Source: JAGTJU01 sp038257535 (GTDB lineage Bacteria; Myxococcota_A; Polyangia; Fen-1088). From it: a stretch of 64,000 nucleotides of DNA. Below are positions 25,696-33,721 of the stretch, piece by piece. The notes beneath the pieces are model-generated. The model made no database searches and had not been told where the DNA came from. It saw only the letters and a list, made by a program, of their open reading frames with translations. The stretch is from positions 1 to 64,000 of the forward strand of contig JBBSJE010000001.1 of assembly GCA_038257535.1 (NCBI GenBank), written 5' to 3'. The stretch's first letter is position 1. Each line of letters begins with the position of its first letter. The translations under genes were made by a program, and so were the position numbers.

Positions 25696-26678
25696 GCATA
25701 TCGATGACCAAGCCAATCGGACAGAATTTCACCTTGGGCCGCCGAAGCCTGTTGCAGGCCGGGGCGGCGTTTACGGCTTTGATGGGCTGTGGCGGCGTGG
25801 CCACCGCACAAGCCCCAAGCAAGCCCATGCGCCCCACAGGGGCCAAATCGAAGCGCCGCAACTTCCACCTTCGCTACGCGCCCCATTTCGGGCAGTTTGA
25901 GAATCACGCGGGCAAGGACCCCATCGATCAGCTGAAATTCATGGCCGATCAAGGGTTCACAGCCGTTGAGGACAACGGCATGCGCGGCCGTCCCGTTGAG
26001 GTTCAGGAGAAGATTGGCAAGGAGATCGATCGCCTAGGCATGGTCATGGGCATCTTTGTCCTCAACATGGGCACGGGCTTCAAAACCAGTTTGGCCGCAG
26101 GTGACGAAGCCTCGCGCGAAAGCTTCCTGGCCGATGTGCGCAATTCCGTGGATGTTGCCAAACGCATCAACGCCAAGTGGGTTACCACACTCACGGGCAA
26201 CATTGAGCCGCGCTTGCGCATGGGATATCAAGAAGCCAATGTGATCGAGGCTGTGCGCCGGGCCGCCGACATTTGCGCCCCTAGCGGCTTAGTGATGGTG
26301 TTTGAGCCGCTGAACTTTCGCGACCACCCCAACTTCTTCCTCACGTCGAACGCGCAGGCTTACGCATTGATGAAGGCGGTGAATCACCCCTCCGCCAAGA
26401 TTTTGTTCGATCTCTATCACACGCAAATCAATGAGGGCGAACTCATCAAGAACTTCGATCAGTGCTTTGACGAAGTGGGCTACATCCAAACCGGAGACAC
26501 CCCCGGCCGCAAGGAGCCGGGTACCGGCGAGGTGAACTATCGCAATGTGCTCAAACACATTTACGACAAAGGTTACCGCGGCATTTTAGGCATGGAGCAC
26601 GGAGCATCGATCAAAGATAAGGCAGGCGAGAAGGCTTTGATCGAGGCTTATGTGGCAGCTGACAACTTTGCCGTTTAG
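25692..26678 (+). CDS. Tat-exported sugar phosphate isomerase/epimerase-like TIM-barrel protein
   Basis: A 328-residue protein of the xylose-isomerase-like TIM-barrel (AP_endonuc_2) superfamily, closest in look to hydroxypyruvate isomerase: MVFEPLNFRDHPNFFL, KILFDLYHTQINEGELI, YIQTGDTPGRKEPGTGEVNY and LGMEHGA. The metal-binding Glu, Asp/His and Glu positions seem kept. The N-terminus has a Tat signal (GRRSLLQAGAAF, then ALMGCGG, which could also be lipidated). The GTG at 25692 overlaps the upstream stop codon; an ATG at 25704 is an equal alternative. An exported isomerase-like enzyme beside a PVC-type cytochrome suggests periplasmic sugar handling. Confidence 0.85.
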   Translation: MSISMTKPIGQNFTLGRRSLLQAGAAFTALMGCGGVATAQAPSKPMRPTGAKSKRRNFHLRYAPHFGQFENHAGKDPIDQLKFMADQGFTAVEDNGMRGRPVEVQEKIGKEIDRLGMVMGIFVLNMGTGFKTSLAAGDEASRESFLADVRNSVDVAKRINAKWVTTLTGNIEPRLRMGYQEANVIEAVRRAADICAPSGLVMVFEPLNFRDHPNFFLTSNAQAYALMKAVNHPSAKILFDLYHTQINEGELIKNFDQCFDEVGYIQTGDTPGRKEPGTGEVNYRNVLKHIYDKGYRGILGMEHGASIKDKAGEKALIEAYVAADNFAV

Positions 26679-27367
26679 GTCAACGGCTCTTCGGTAACTT
26701 TCACAACGGAGGCCAGTTTTTCGCGCAGCTGCTGGGTCAAGGCGCCTGCAGCTGCCGGATCGCGCATGTAGAAGTGCAGCTCGATGTCGCCACCGTCACG
26801 CTTTTTGCGCGGATCGCGAATGCGCACGCGGCGTGTGGCGCCCGGTAAATTCAAAGGGCTGTACTCGGCTCGCTGCGCGTCGTGCAGAGCCATGATGCCG
26901 TCTGGCTTCATGAGCCTCCAACCCGCTTCGGAACACGCCACGCGGGCGCGCCCGTCAACCAGCGCAAAGTCGAACTGCTTCCCGGTGGTTTCGGGGTACT
27001 GGATGTAATCACGGAAGGTCGTGGGCAGGCCATCGCTGCTGCGTTCGATGTGTACGCCATTGGTAGGCACGTGCGCCAATTCAACGTGGGTGAGGCCGCT
27101 GGCCGCGATCTCTTGACGAACCTTTTTGGCCCAGTCCTGGTGATGCTCGATGGTTAACCATTGCGACCCCGGCGGCAGCAACCGACCGAAATGCAAGGTG
27201 CTGCCACCACTGCCCCATTCGAGCACGCTTAGAGGCCGACCCAAAAATCCAAGCGCGACCTCCATAGCAAGCCTTTCATCGGTGCTCATGTATACACGCA
27301 GGCCGCGCTTAAACACGGACAGGACGGATTGCCAGACGGACGTGGATGCCATTGTGAGCCGCACCAT
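26675..27367 (-). CDS. Class I SAM-dependent methyltransferase-like protein
   Basis: A 230-residue cytoplasmic protein with a Rossmann fold. The SAM-binding loop VLEWGSGGST lies near residues 48-57, an acidic IEHH ends the second strand, and DFALVDGRAR is in the motif IV position. Substrate unknown; the shape resembles methyltransferases acting on polysaccharides or small molecules. Two ATGs are possible (27367 and 27352), neither with a clear ribosome-binding site. Its 3' end overlaps the convergent isomerase gene by 4 bp. Confidence 0.72.
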   Translation of the reverse strand: MVRLTMASTSVWQSVLSVFKRGLRVYMSTDERLAMEVALGFLGRPLSVLEWGSGGSTLHFGRLLPPGSQWLTIEHHQDWAKKVRQEIAASGLTHVELAHVPTNGVHIERSSDGLPTTFRDYIQYPETTGKQFDFALVDGRARVACSEAGWRLMKPDGIMALHDAQRAEYSPLNLPGATRRVRIRDPRKKRDGGDIELHFYMRDPAAAGALTQQLREKLASVVKVTEEPLT

Positions 27368-27401
27368 AGTCGAAAGCGAGCAGGGGAGCCAGCCTGGGGC
27401 T

Positions 27402-27899
27402 TCAGGCCGAGGTGGACTGGCCGGTGGCTTGGCCCCACGCGCGCAGAAGCGCCTGGCTGCGAGGCCCCTGCGCCTCGGCCACCAACACCCGGCTGGCGTT
27501 GGGCTCTGCGAACAGGCTGAGTTTCAAATGGTCGGCTGGCAGCACGGTCGCAAAGCGTTCCGCCCATTCGATGGCCACCGCATTGTCGTCCAGCAACTCG
27601 TCGAAGCCCAGCTCTTCAAGTTCCGCGTCACTTTTGAGCCGATAGAGGTCGGCATGGACAAACGGCAATCGTCCGGGGTGGATGTTCACCAACGAAAACG
27701 TGGGGCTGGCCACCGCGCGGTCGGAGGGCACATCGAGGCCCTGCGCCAGACCCTGGCAGAAGGTGGTTTTGCCGGCCCCAAGGGCGCCCGAAAGCGCCAA
27801 AACGTGACCCGGTCCCATCAGCCGCCCCAAAGCGGCGCCCAACGCTTTCATCGCGTCGGCGGTGGCGGCAAGCAGGGTCAAAGGCGATGAGGGGGCCAC
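27402..27899 (-). CDS. tsaE: tRNA threonylcarbamoyladenosine biosynthesis ATPase TsaE
   Basis: ATPase that, with TsaB and TsaD, makes the t6A37 modification of ANN-decoding tRNAs. The 165 residues show the Walker A GALGAGKTT (39-47), the SPTFSLVN switch region, and HADLYRL and AIEWAERF motifs typical of the family. It begins two bases after the stop of the upstream GT2-TPR gene, so the two are co-transcribed. TsaB and TsaD are not in the window. Confidence 0.94.
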   Translation of the reverse strand: MAPSSPLTLLAATADAMKALGAALGRLMGPGHVLALSGALGAGKTTFCQGLAQGLDVPSDRAVASPTFSLVNIHPGRLPFVHADLYRLKSDAELEELGFDELLDDNAVAIEWAERFATVLPADHLKLSLFAEPNASRVLVAEAQGPRSQALLRAWGQATGQSTSA

Positions 27900-27901
27900 A
27901 G

Positions 27902-29041
27902 TTACGGTGAGCCTGATAGCAGCTTTTGCAGCAGTGTGCGTGCCAGTTCGTCGCCGGCGGGGGCCTCGCGGGCGGCTTGCTCAAGTTGCCTCAGCGCCTC
28001 GGGGAATCGAACTTGTTTGATAAAGCACAAGGCCAACTGCGTTCGCGCCTTGTGTCCTGTGGCGGCAGGGTCCAAGCGTAGAAAAAACTGAGCGCTCTGC
28101 TCGCTAAGGCAAACCTTCAGATCAGCCTCGGCCTGGGCGAACTGGCCGTGTTGCATCAGCAGTTGCGCTCGCGCCAGCCGCAGATCGGGGCTGTGTGGAA
28201 ACGCGCCAACGCCTGCATGCAAGGTGGTCAGCGCGTCCAAGGGGCGCTCAAGTTGTCGTTGAGTTTGGGCCTGATTGGCGAACAACGACACCACGAACGC
28301 CTCGCCGGCGTGCTGAGGGCCCAGCCGCGCCAACGCCTGCGAATACGCCTTCGTCGCCTCTTCGCGGCGTTCTAGATTGGGTGTGGTGAGAAGCGCTTGC
28401 CCCAGACAAAACCAGGCGAAAGGATCGTTTGGGCGATCGTCAACCTGGGGGCGTGCCAGCGACAAATTTCGCTGGTCTTTGTGCTTCTTTTCCATGGCGG
28501 CCGCAACGTGGCCATCGTGGCGAAAGTGCATGAAGCTGGCGTGGCCCACGTTCACTTCGTTGCGGCTGACGGCCATCAGCTGTTCATGCACAGCGCCCTC
28601 AAAACGCATATGTGGCAGGTCGCGCCGAAAAAGCCGGAGCAGCGGGGCCACGGCCACTTGCCCGTCGTCGCGCAGGTCATGGCAGTCGATGGCGTACGCC
28701 GGTGGGTGGGTAGAGGTTTCGCAAAGCAACGCCTCGGCAAGAGCATGATCATCAGTTACCACCAGCTCTTCGTCGGCATCGAGCAGCAGCACCCAAGGTG
28801 TTTGCGCCAACTCTAGGCATTGATTGCGTGCCACAGCAAAGCTGTTTTGCCAACGGCGCGACTGCACGTGCGCGCCCCATGCCTTGGCGATGGTAACGGA
28901 TTCATCAACAGAGCCCGTGTCAACCATCACAATCTGGCCCACCCAAGCTTGCACGGAAGCCAGCAGCCTTGGCAGGTTATCCGCCTCGTCGCGGACGATC
29001 AGACAAAGGCTTAGCCGGTCCTTGGCGAGAAAATCAGCCAC
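27902..29041 (-). CDS. GT2-family glycosyltransferase with C-terminal TPR repeats
   Basis: A 379-residue cytoplasmic protein. The N-terminal GT-A domain (about 8-160) has LSLCLIVRDEADNLPRLLASV, VDTGSVDESVTIAKAWGA and the DXD-type metal motif LLDADEE. It is followed by HEQL and MHFRHDGH, then TPR-like helices from about 215 to the end. This GT2-TPR layout is common in myxobacteria and clostridia and usually modifies proteins or surface glycans. It lies 2 bp upstream of tsaE in an operon. Confidence 0.86.
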   Translation of the reverse strand: MADFLAKDRLSLCLIVRDEADNLPRLLASVQAWVGQIVMVDTGSVDESVTIAKAWGAHVQSRRWQNSFAVARNQCLELAQTPWVLLLDADEELVVTDDHALAEALLCETSTHPPAYAIDCHDLRDDGQVAVAPLLRLFRRDLPHMRFEGAVHEQLMAVSRNEVNVGHASFMHFRHDGHVAAAMEKKHKDQRNLSLARPQVDDRPNDPFAWFCLGQALLTTPNLERREEATKAYSQALARLGPQHAGEAFVVSLFANQAQTQRQLERPLDALTTLHAGVGAFPHSPDLRLARAQLLMQHGQFAQAEADLKVCLSEQSAQFFLRLDPAATGHKARTQLALCFIKQVRFPEALRQLEQAAREAPAGDELARTLLQKLLSGSP

Positions 29042-29080
29042 AATGTCCTTAAGATCGCCCGCCGCTACGGGACGCCGTTG

Positions 29081-29965
29081 TTAGCGCCGCTTTGTGAGCT
29101 GGCGGTAGATCAACAGATGGCGAACGGCAGATTCGGGCCGTCCCAGCTGTTCAAGCAGGCGCGCGAGGTTGTAGTGCGCGTCGGCGTTGGAGGGATCAAG
29201 GGCGATCGAGGACTCATAGGCCTCAATCGCTTCAGCGCGCCGGCCTGTATCTTCCAGGGCCACACCCAGGTTGAAATACGCGGTGGGATCTTCGGGACGC
29301 ACGGTGAGCGCCACCCGGTAATGCAGTTGGGCGGCTTCGGGGTGTCCCGATTCGTGTAGCAAACGTCCCACGTTGATGTGCGCATCGGCGTGGGCCGGTT
29401 CAAGCTCAATTGCGTTTTGGTAGGCCGTTCGGGCCGCTGCCGGATCTTCGTCCTCTAGACCGCATCCGCGTTGAAAATGCTCTTGAGCGCTCAGACCATC
29501 AATGGTGGCACCTTCGGGGGTGCGTTTGCGGCGACGGATCTGCTCTTGCCCAGCGGCCGCCTCACGGGCCAGTGCCAGCGGGGCGATGTTTGCTTCCACA
29601 TTTCGCACGGCGGGGAGCCGGGGCCGCTGAAAATCAAAAAACACTTGGCCCGAATCGGGGTCCCAGCGAACGTCGCCTTCGTCCACCACCACCCGGTCGC
29701 CATCGGCCTCCAAGTTCAGCCCGGTGATAGGGCGGCTGGTGCCCATGGTGGCTTTGAGTCGCTTGAGCGCTTGGTGCACTCTGCGGGCCGGGATCTGATG
29801 TCCCACTAGGCCCTCCACCTTGCGCAGCAGCACCATGTCTTGAAACGACAGATGCAGCTCGCCGTCAGCGGCGCGCTCCGGGGTGACAAACCCGGCTTTC
29901 ATATACGACCGGAGGCGTTCAGGAGGAACGCCTAGGACATTGGAGACCTTCCGGACTGAATACAT
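29081..29965 (-). CDS. MerR-type HTH protein fused to TPR repeats
   Basis: A 294-residue protein starting MYSVRKVSNVLGV. Residues 1-70 form a winged-helix MerR-like DNA-binding domain (VPPERLRSYMKAGFVTPERAADGELHLSFQDMVLLRKV). A linker of about 90 residues follows, then four to five TPR units (from FQRGCGLEDEDPAAARTAYQNAIELEP to the end). The TPR part replaces the usual effector domain, so it may respond to a protein partner. The longer frame begins with a hydrophobic 30-residue leader that would put DNA-binding in the membrane; I reject that start. Confidence 0.85.
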   Translation of the reverse strand: MYSVRKVSNVLGVPPERLRSYMKAGFVTPERAADGELHLSFQDMVLLRKVEGLVGHQIPARRVHQALKRLKATMGTSRPITGLNLEADGDRVVVDEGDVRWDPDSGQVFFDFQRPRLPAVRNVEANIAPLALAREAAAGQEQIRRRKRTPEGATIDGLSAQEHFQRGCGLEDEDPAAARTAYQNAIELEPAHADAHINVGRLLHESGHPEAAQLHYRVALTVRPEDPTAYFNLGVALEDTGRRAEAIEAYESSIALDPSNADAHYNLARLLEQLGRPESAVRHLLIYRQLTKRR

Positions 29966-30096
29966 GTGGCGGCGTGATGATAATACCCACGCGGACAAAG
30001 CGAGCGCAAAAAACGCAACATGCCCACGGCGAACCAAAACCCGAAGGGTTTTCACGCCCTAGCCCTGTGGATAAGTTTGGGCGGGTGACAGCCGCG

Positions 30097-30975
30097 CTAG
30101 CCTTTTGCGGCGCGGGCGCGCGGGCGCTTTGTGGTTTTGGCCTTTTGGTCGGGCTCCGCCGCGCTTCGTGCCGGCCGCCGGGCTTGCCCATCGCCGTTCT
30201 TGCCGTGGGCTGCCAAGCTGGCTTTGAGCGCTTCCATCAAATCAATCACCTGCGCGGGCGCGGCTTGCTCTTCGGTGGTTTCAATCTCGTGACCTTCGAC
30301 CTTGCGTTGGATGTCGGCTTGGATGCGCTCCCGCACCTCGTCCTTGTAGGTCGCGACGTCGAACGTTTCTTTGGAGATCTGATCCACCAACTGTTTGGCC
30401 AGCTTCAATTCCGCGGGCTTTACGTCCACATCCGGAAGCGGCACATCTGACATGGGCCGCACTTCGTCAGCGTAAAGCAACTGTTGCATCGCCAACCCTT
30501 CGCCCGCAGGACGCAGCATCACCAGGTATTGTTTTCCTCGGGCTGCGTAGCGCGCGATGGCCACCCGATCGCTTTCCGACATCACTTCGCTCAGCAGCCT
30601 GTACGCTTTTTCACCGCCGCGTTCAGGCCCTAAATAATAGGTTTTGTCATAGTGAACCGGATCCACCGTGTGGCGTGGCACAAACTCTTCGATTTCGATC
30701 GCCTGCGTGCCGCGCTCTTCCAGTGATTTGAGTTCTTCGGTTGTGAAGGTCACATACTGGCCTTTGGCAAACTCGTAGCCTTTGACCATCTGTGAACGTT
30801 CGACAATCTCGCCGTCGGTGGCGCGCACGTACTGCTGTTTGAGCCGGCTGCCCGTCTCCTTGTCGAGCAGATTGAACGACAAGCCGGCGTGCGGCTGCGT
30901 CGCCGTGTACAGCTTCACGGGTATCGAGACCAAACCAAACGAGATGCTGCCCTTCGCAATCGACCTTGCCGCCAT
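30097..30975 (-). CDS. ku: Ku homodimer protein of non-homologous end joining
   Basis: Binds DNA double-strand ends as a homodimer and recruits LigD. The 292 residues start with the family signature ARSIAKGSISFGLVSIPVKLYTA. The core includes DGEIVERSQMVKGYEF, VDPVHYDKTYYLGPE, IARYAARGKQYLVMLRP and LPDVDVKPAELKLAKQLVDQI. The C-terminal tail is Lys/Arg-rich, as in other bacterial Ku proteins that bind internal DNA. LigD is not found in the window. Confidence 0.95.
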   Translation of the reverse strand: MAARSIAKGSISFGLVSIPVKLYTATQPHAGLSFNLLDKETGSRLKQQYVRATDGEIVERSQMVKGYEFAKGQYVTFTTEELKSLEERGTQAIEIEEFVPRHTVDPVHYDKTYYLGPERGGEKAYRLLSEVMSESDRVAIARYAARGKQYLVMLRPAGEGLAMQQLLYADEVRPMSDVPLPDVDVKPAELKLAKQLVDQISKETFDVATYKDEVRERIQADIQRKVEGHEIETTEEQAAPAQVIDLMEALKASLAAHGKNGDGQARRPARSAAEPDQKAKTTKRPRARAAKG

Positions 30976-31025
30976 GCCTGCATTCTAGCGCGGCGCTCGA
31001 CGGCGTAAAATTTTCTTACACAAAC

Positions 31026-31754
31026 CTACATTTGCCCTGCATGGCCCAGCGCGGCATCGCAGGCAAGAAGCTCCCGCGCCAAGCGCGGCCCCGTCCCGGC
31101 GTCCTCGTGTTTGAAGAACACGTAGGCATCGGACCAAGGCTGCTGCCTGATCTGACCGTGCCAGGTTTGCACCGCCATGGATTCGTAATCGGGGCGCCGA
31201 AGTCGCAGGTATCCCCATGACGTTGTGGCCACCATGGGCGTGGTCAAAGCCTCATCGTCTGCGATGCACAGCGCGGCCTGATGCGCCGTTAGCGCCTCGT
31301 ACACGGAATCTTCAAACCAGCTGCCGTGGCGAAATTCAAACGCGGCCTTGAGGTCGGGCGCATGCGCTTGCAGGCTTTGCAAAAATGCCTCAAGGCGCGG
31401 CAAATCAAGCCGCATAAACGGAGGCAGCTGAAAAAGGATCGGCCCGCGTTTTCCCCCCAGGGCTTCAGACACTTGCGACAGGTGCGCCAGGTCATTGCCC
31501 GATTCGACTAATTTTTGAATGTGCGTGATGCGTTTGGGCGCTTTGAGCACAAAGCGAAAATCGTCAGGCGTTTGCGCAGCCCATGTGCCAAGGTCGGTGG
31601 CCTTGGGCATGCGGTAAAAGGTGTTATTGATCTCAACCGCCGGCAGCTGCGTGGCGTAGTAGGACAACATCTGCTTTGCAGGCAGTTTTTCCGGGTAAAA
31701 GCTGCCTTTCCAGGGCGCATAAGAAAACCCACTCGTGCCCGCCAGCATCCGCAT
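31026..31754 (-). CDS. DUF72 family protein
   Basis: A 242-residue TIM-barrel-like protein of the DUF72 (YecE) family. Blocks typical of the family are GTSGFSYAPWKGSFYPEKLP, LSYYATQLPAVEINNTFYRMP, FRFVLKAPKRITHI, GPILFQLPPFMRLDL, AAFEFRHGSWF and YVFFKHEDAGTGP. The biochemical role is unknown. The start at Met47 of the longer frame (31754) matches the family's N-terminus. The gene follows apaG on the minus strand with an 11-bp gap, probably in one transcript. Confidence 0.92.
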   Translation of the reverse strand: MRMLAGTSGFSYAPWKGSFYPEKLPAKQMLSYYATQLPAVEINNTFYRMPKATDLGTWAAQTPDDFRFVLKAPKRITHIQKLVESGNDLAHLSQVSEALGGKRGPILFQLPPFMRLDLPRLEAFLQSLQAHAPDLKAAFEFRHGSWFEDSVYEALTAHQAALCIADDEALTTPMVATTSWGYLRLRRPDYESMAVQTWHGQIRQQPWSDAYVFFKHEDAGTGPRLARELLACDAALGHAGQM

Positions 31755-31765
31755 ACGCCACCGCC

Positions 31766-32149
31766 TTAGTTCAACGTGTTGGGAAGTCCTAGTCTGAAAG
31801 GTGCAATTTCGGCATCGAAGTGACTGTCGTCGTGTGCCAGCATTTGATAGGTGCCGCGCATTGAACCCGACGATGTGGGGATCACGCACCAACTCGTATA
31901 CTCAAACGATTCGCCCGGCCGCAACACCGGTTGCACGCCCACCACGCCTTCGCCTTTGACCTCTTGCGTGCCCCCTTCGTTGTCAACGATGATCCAATGG
32001 CGGTGGAGCAGCTGCGCCGTGCGCTCGCCTTCGTTGCGAATGGTGACAGTGTACGCAAACGCAAACCGCCCATCGCGTGGGGCGGAGCGGTCGGAGATGT
32101 ATTGGCTTTTCACAGTGACGCGGATGCCACGCGTGACCACGGAGGACAT
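31766..32149 (-). CDS. apaG: ApaG domain protein
   Basis: A 127-residue fibronectin-III-like protein matching E. coli ApaG along its length: FAYTVTIRNEGERTAQLLHRHWII, EVKGEGVVGVQPVLRPGESFEYTS and MRGTYQML. Genetic data in enteric bacteria link ApaG to Co2+ resistance and Mg2+ efflux, but its molecular role is unsettled. The start at Met 32149 (MSSVVTRGIRV) gives the family length; 29 upstream codons are unconserved. Confidence 0.94.
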   Translation of the reverse strand: MSSVVTRGIRVTVKSQYISDRSAPRDGRFAFAYTVTIRNEGERTAQLLHRHWIIVDNEGGTQEVKGEGVVGVQPVLRPGESFEYTSWCVIPTSSGSMRGTYQMLAHDDSHFDAEIAPFRLGLPNTLN

Positions 32150-32245
32150 TGGCGAGACCCTGCCAGAGTGCGGCACGGAAATCAACATGGCCCCCGCGTC
32201 CGGTGGGGCAGTGGCGCGGCCGGCCGCCGCTGCCACACTTCATTT

Positions 32246-32572
32246 ATGGAACTCGCTGAAAAAAAATGCGTTCCCTGTGAAGGCGGGGTGCCGAAACTCA
32301 CAAGCCAAGAGGTACATGCGCTGGCGCCGCAAGTGCCGGCGTGGCGGGTGGCTGACGATCGCAAGCTGGAACGGCGGTTCGAATTCGACGATTTTGTCAC
32401 GGCGATGGCATTTCTAAATCGCATGGCTGAGCTGGCGGAGGCCGAGGCCCACCACCCTGACTTCTCTGTGCGCTACTCGATTGTGGATGTGACCCTGTGG
32501 ACCCACGCCATTGGCGGGCTGTCACAAAACGATTTCATTCTCGCCGCAAAAATCGACCAATTGCCGCGATAA
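32246..32572 (+). CDS. phhB: Pterin-4a-carbinolamine dehydratase
   Basis: Dehydrates 4a-hydroxytetrahydrobiopterin to recycle the cofactor of phenylalanine hydroxylase. The 108 residues contain the family signature EAHHPDF, then Tyr, a His in TLWTHAIGGLS and a final Asp in QND, the active-site histidines included. The N-terminal CVPCEGG is also typical of bacterial members. Phenylalanine hydroxylase is not nearby. The gene is divergent from apaG. Confidence 0.93.
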   Translation: MELAEKKCVPCEGGVPKLTSQEVHALAPQVPAWRVADDRKLERRFEFDDFVTAMAFLNRMAELAEAEAHHPDFSVRYSIVDVTLWTHAIGGLSQNDFILAAKIDQLPR

Positions 32573-32638
32573 TCTGCCGGGGGCGCCGCGGCAACGCGCA
32601 TTCATCTGGACTTTGTTAGGAAGCTTAATTATATTGGC

Positions 32639-32644
32639 AGGAGG
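32639..32644 (+). promoter_or_regulatory. galT: Strong Shine-Dalgarno of galT
   Basis: AGGAGG, six bases before the galT ATG, within an unusually AT-rich leader (32611-32650). It fixes the galT start. Confidence 0.75.
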
Positions 32645-32650
32645 TTATAC

Positions 32651-33709
32651 ATGACATCTTTACAGCGTCCACCATCGCCGGCTTGGGAACAGCGCTGGCA
32701 CCCTCTGCGGCGAGAATGGGTCATTGTGGCGGCGCACCGCCAATCGCGTCCGTGGACAGGCGAAACCGTTCGATCACGCGCCACCGCCACCCCGCACTAC
32801 CTTACCGATTGCTATTTGTGCCCCGGAAACCTGCGCGTGGGCGGCGCCGCGAACCCGGACTACAAAGGGGTTTTCGTATTCGACAACGATCACCCTTGTG
32901 TGGGGGAAAACGCCCCGCCACAGCCGGTGGCGCCCAACGCTTTTTTCGAAGCCCGCGCGGCCAGTGGTCAAGCGCGGGTGGTTTGTTACACGCCATGCCA
33001 CGATCTCTCGCTGGCCGAATTGGCGCCTGCAGAGATTGTGGCCTTGCTGGCCACATGGCAGCAGCAACAGCGCGAATTGGGCTCCCGGCCTGACGTTAAT
33101 TGCGTCCTGGCGTTCGAGAACAAGGGCGAGGTGGTGGGCGTTTCCAACCCGCATCCCCACGGTCAAATCTACGCCACCAACTTTGTCTTCAAAACCATCG
33201 AAACCGAACTGCGTGCGGGCGAAGACCATTTGGCCACAACGGGCCGCCGCTTGTTCCAGGATCTCATTCGCGCTGAAAAGGCAGATGGCCGTCGCATACT
33301 GTTCGAGAACGACAGCGCGATTGCGTTTGTGCCCTATTTTGCGCGCTATGCCTACGAAGTGTATGTGGCGCCCAAACAAAGCCACGCGGCCATCGACACC
33401 TTGTCGGATGTCGAGATCACCGATTTGGCGGCCGCCTTACGGCGGGTTCTGATTCAGTACGACAACCTTTGGCAAATGTCGTTTCCGTACGTGCAGGTGC
33501 TGCATCAGGCGCCCACTGACGGCAAGCGCCACGAGGGGTTTCATTTTTACATCGCATTGCACCCGCCATTGCGCCAACCCAATTTGCTCAAGCATCTGGC
33601 AGGACCTGAGATAGGGGGCGGAAATTTCTTGGCTGACACCTGCCCTGAAGACAAGGCCGCCGAACTGCTGTCGCAACCAGCGCAGCATTATCGTCAACAA
33701 CAAAGCTAA
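32651..33709 (+). CDS. galT: Galactose-1-phosphate uridylyltransferase
   Basis: Leloir pathway enzyme exchanging UMP between UDP-glucose and galactose 1-phosphate. The 352 residues have the active-site His-Pro-His in NPHPHGQIY, zinc-site cysteines in CYLCPGN, plus FENKGEVVGVSNPHPHG and the C-terminal FHFYIALHPPLRQPNLLKHLAGPE. First gene of a plus-strand operon with an IMPase-like gene (12-bp gap) and a GHMP kinase. A ROK regulator and galE lie beyond. Confidence 0.96.
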   Translation: MTSLQRPPSPAWEQRWHPLRREWVIVAAHRQSRPWTGETVRSRATATPHYLTDCYLCPGNLRVGGAANPDYKGVFVFDNDHPCVGENAPPQPVAPNAFFEARAASGQARVVCYTPCHDLSLAELAPAEIVALLATWQQQQRELGSRPDVNCVLAFENKGEVVGVSNPHPHGQIYATNFVFKTIETELRAGEDHLATTGRRLFQDLIRAEKADGRRILFENDSAIAFVPYFARYAYEVYVAPKQSHAAIDTLSDVEITDLAAALRRVLIQYDNLWQMSFPYVQVLHQAPTDGKRHEGFHFYIALHPPLRQPNLLKHLAGPEIGGGNFLADTCPEDKAAELLSQPAQHYRQQQS

Positions 33710-33721
33710 AGTGGCGTCCCG

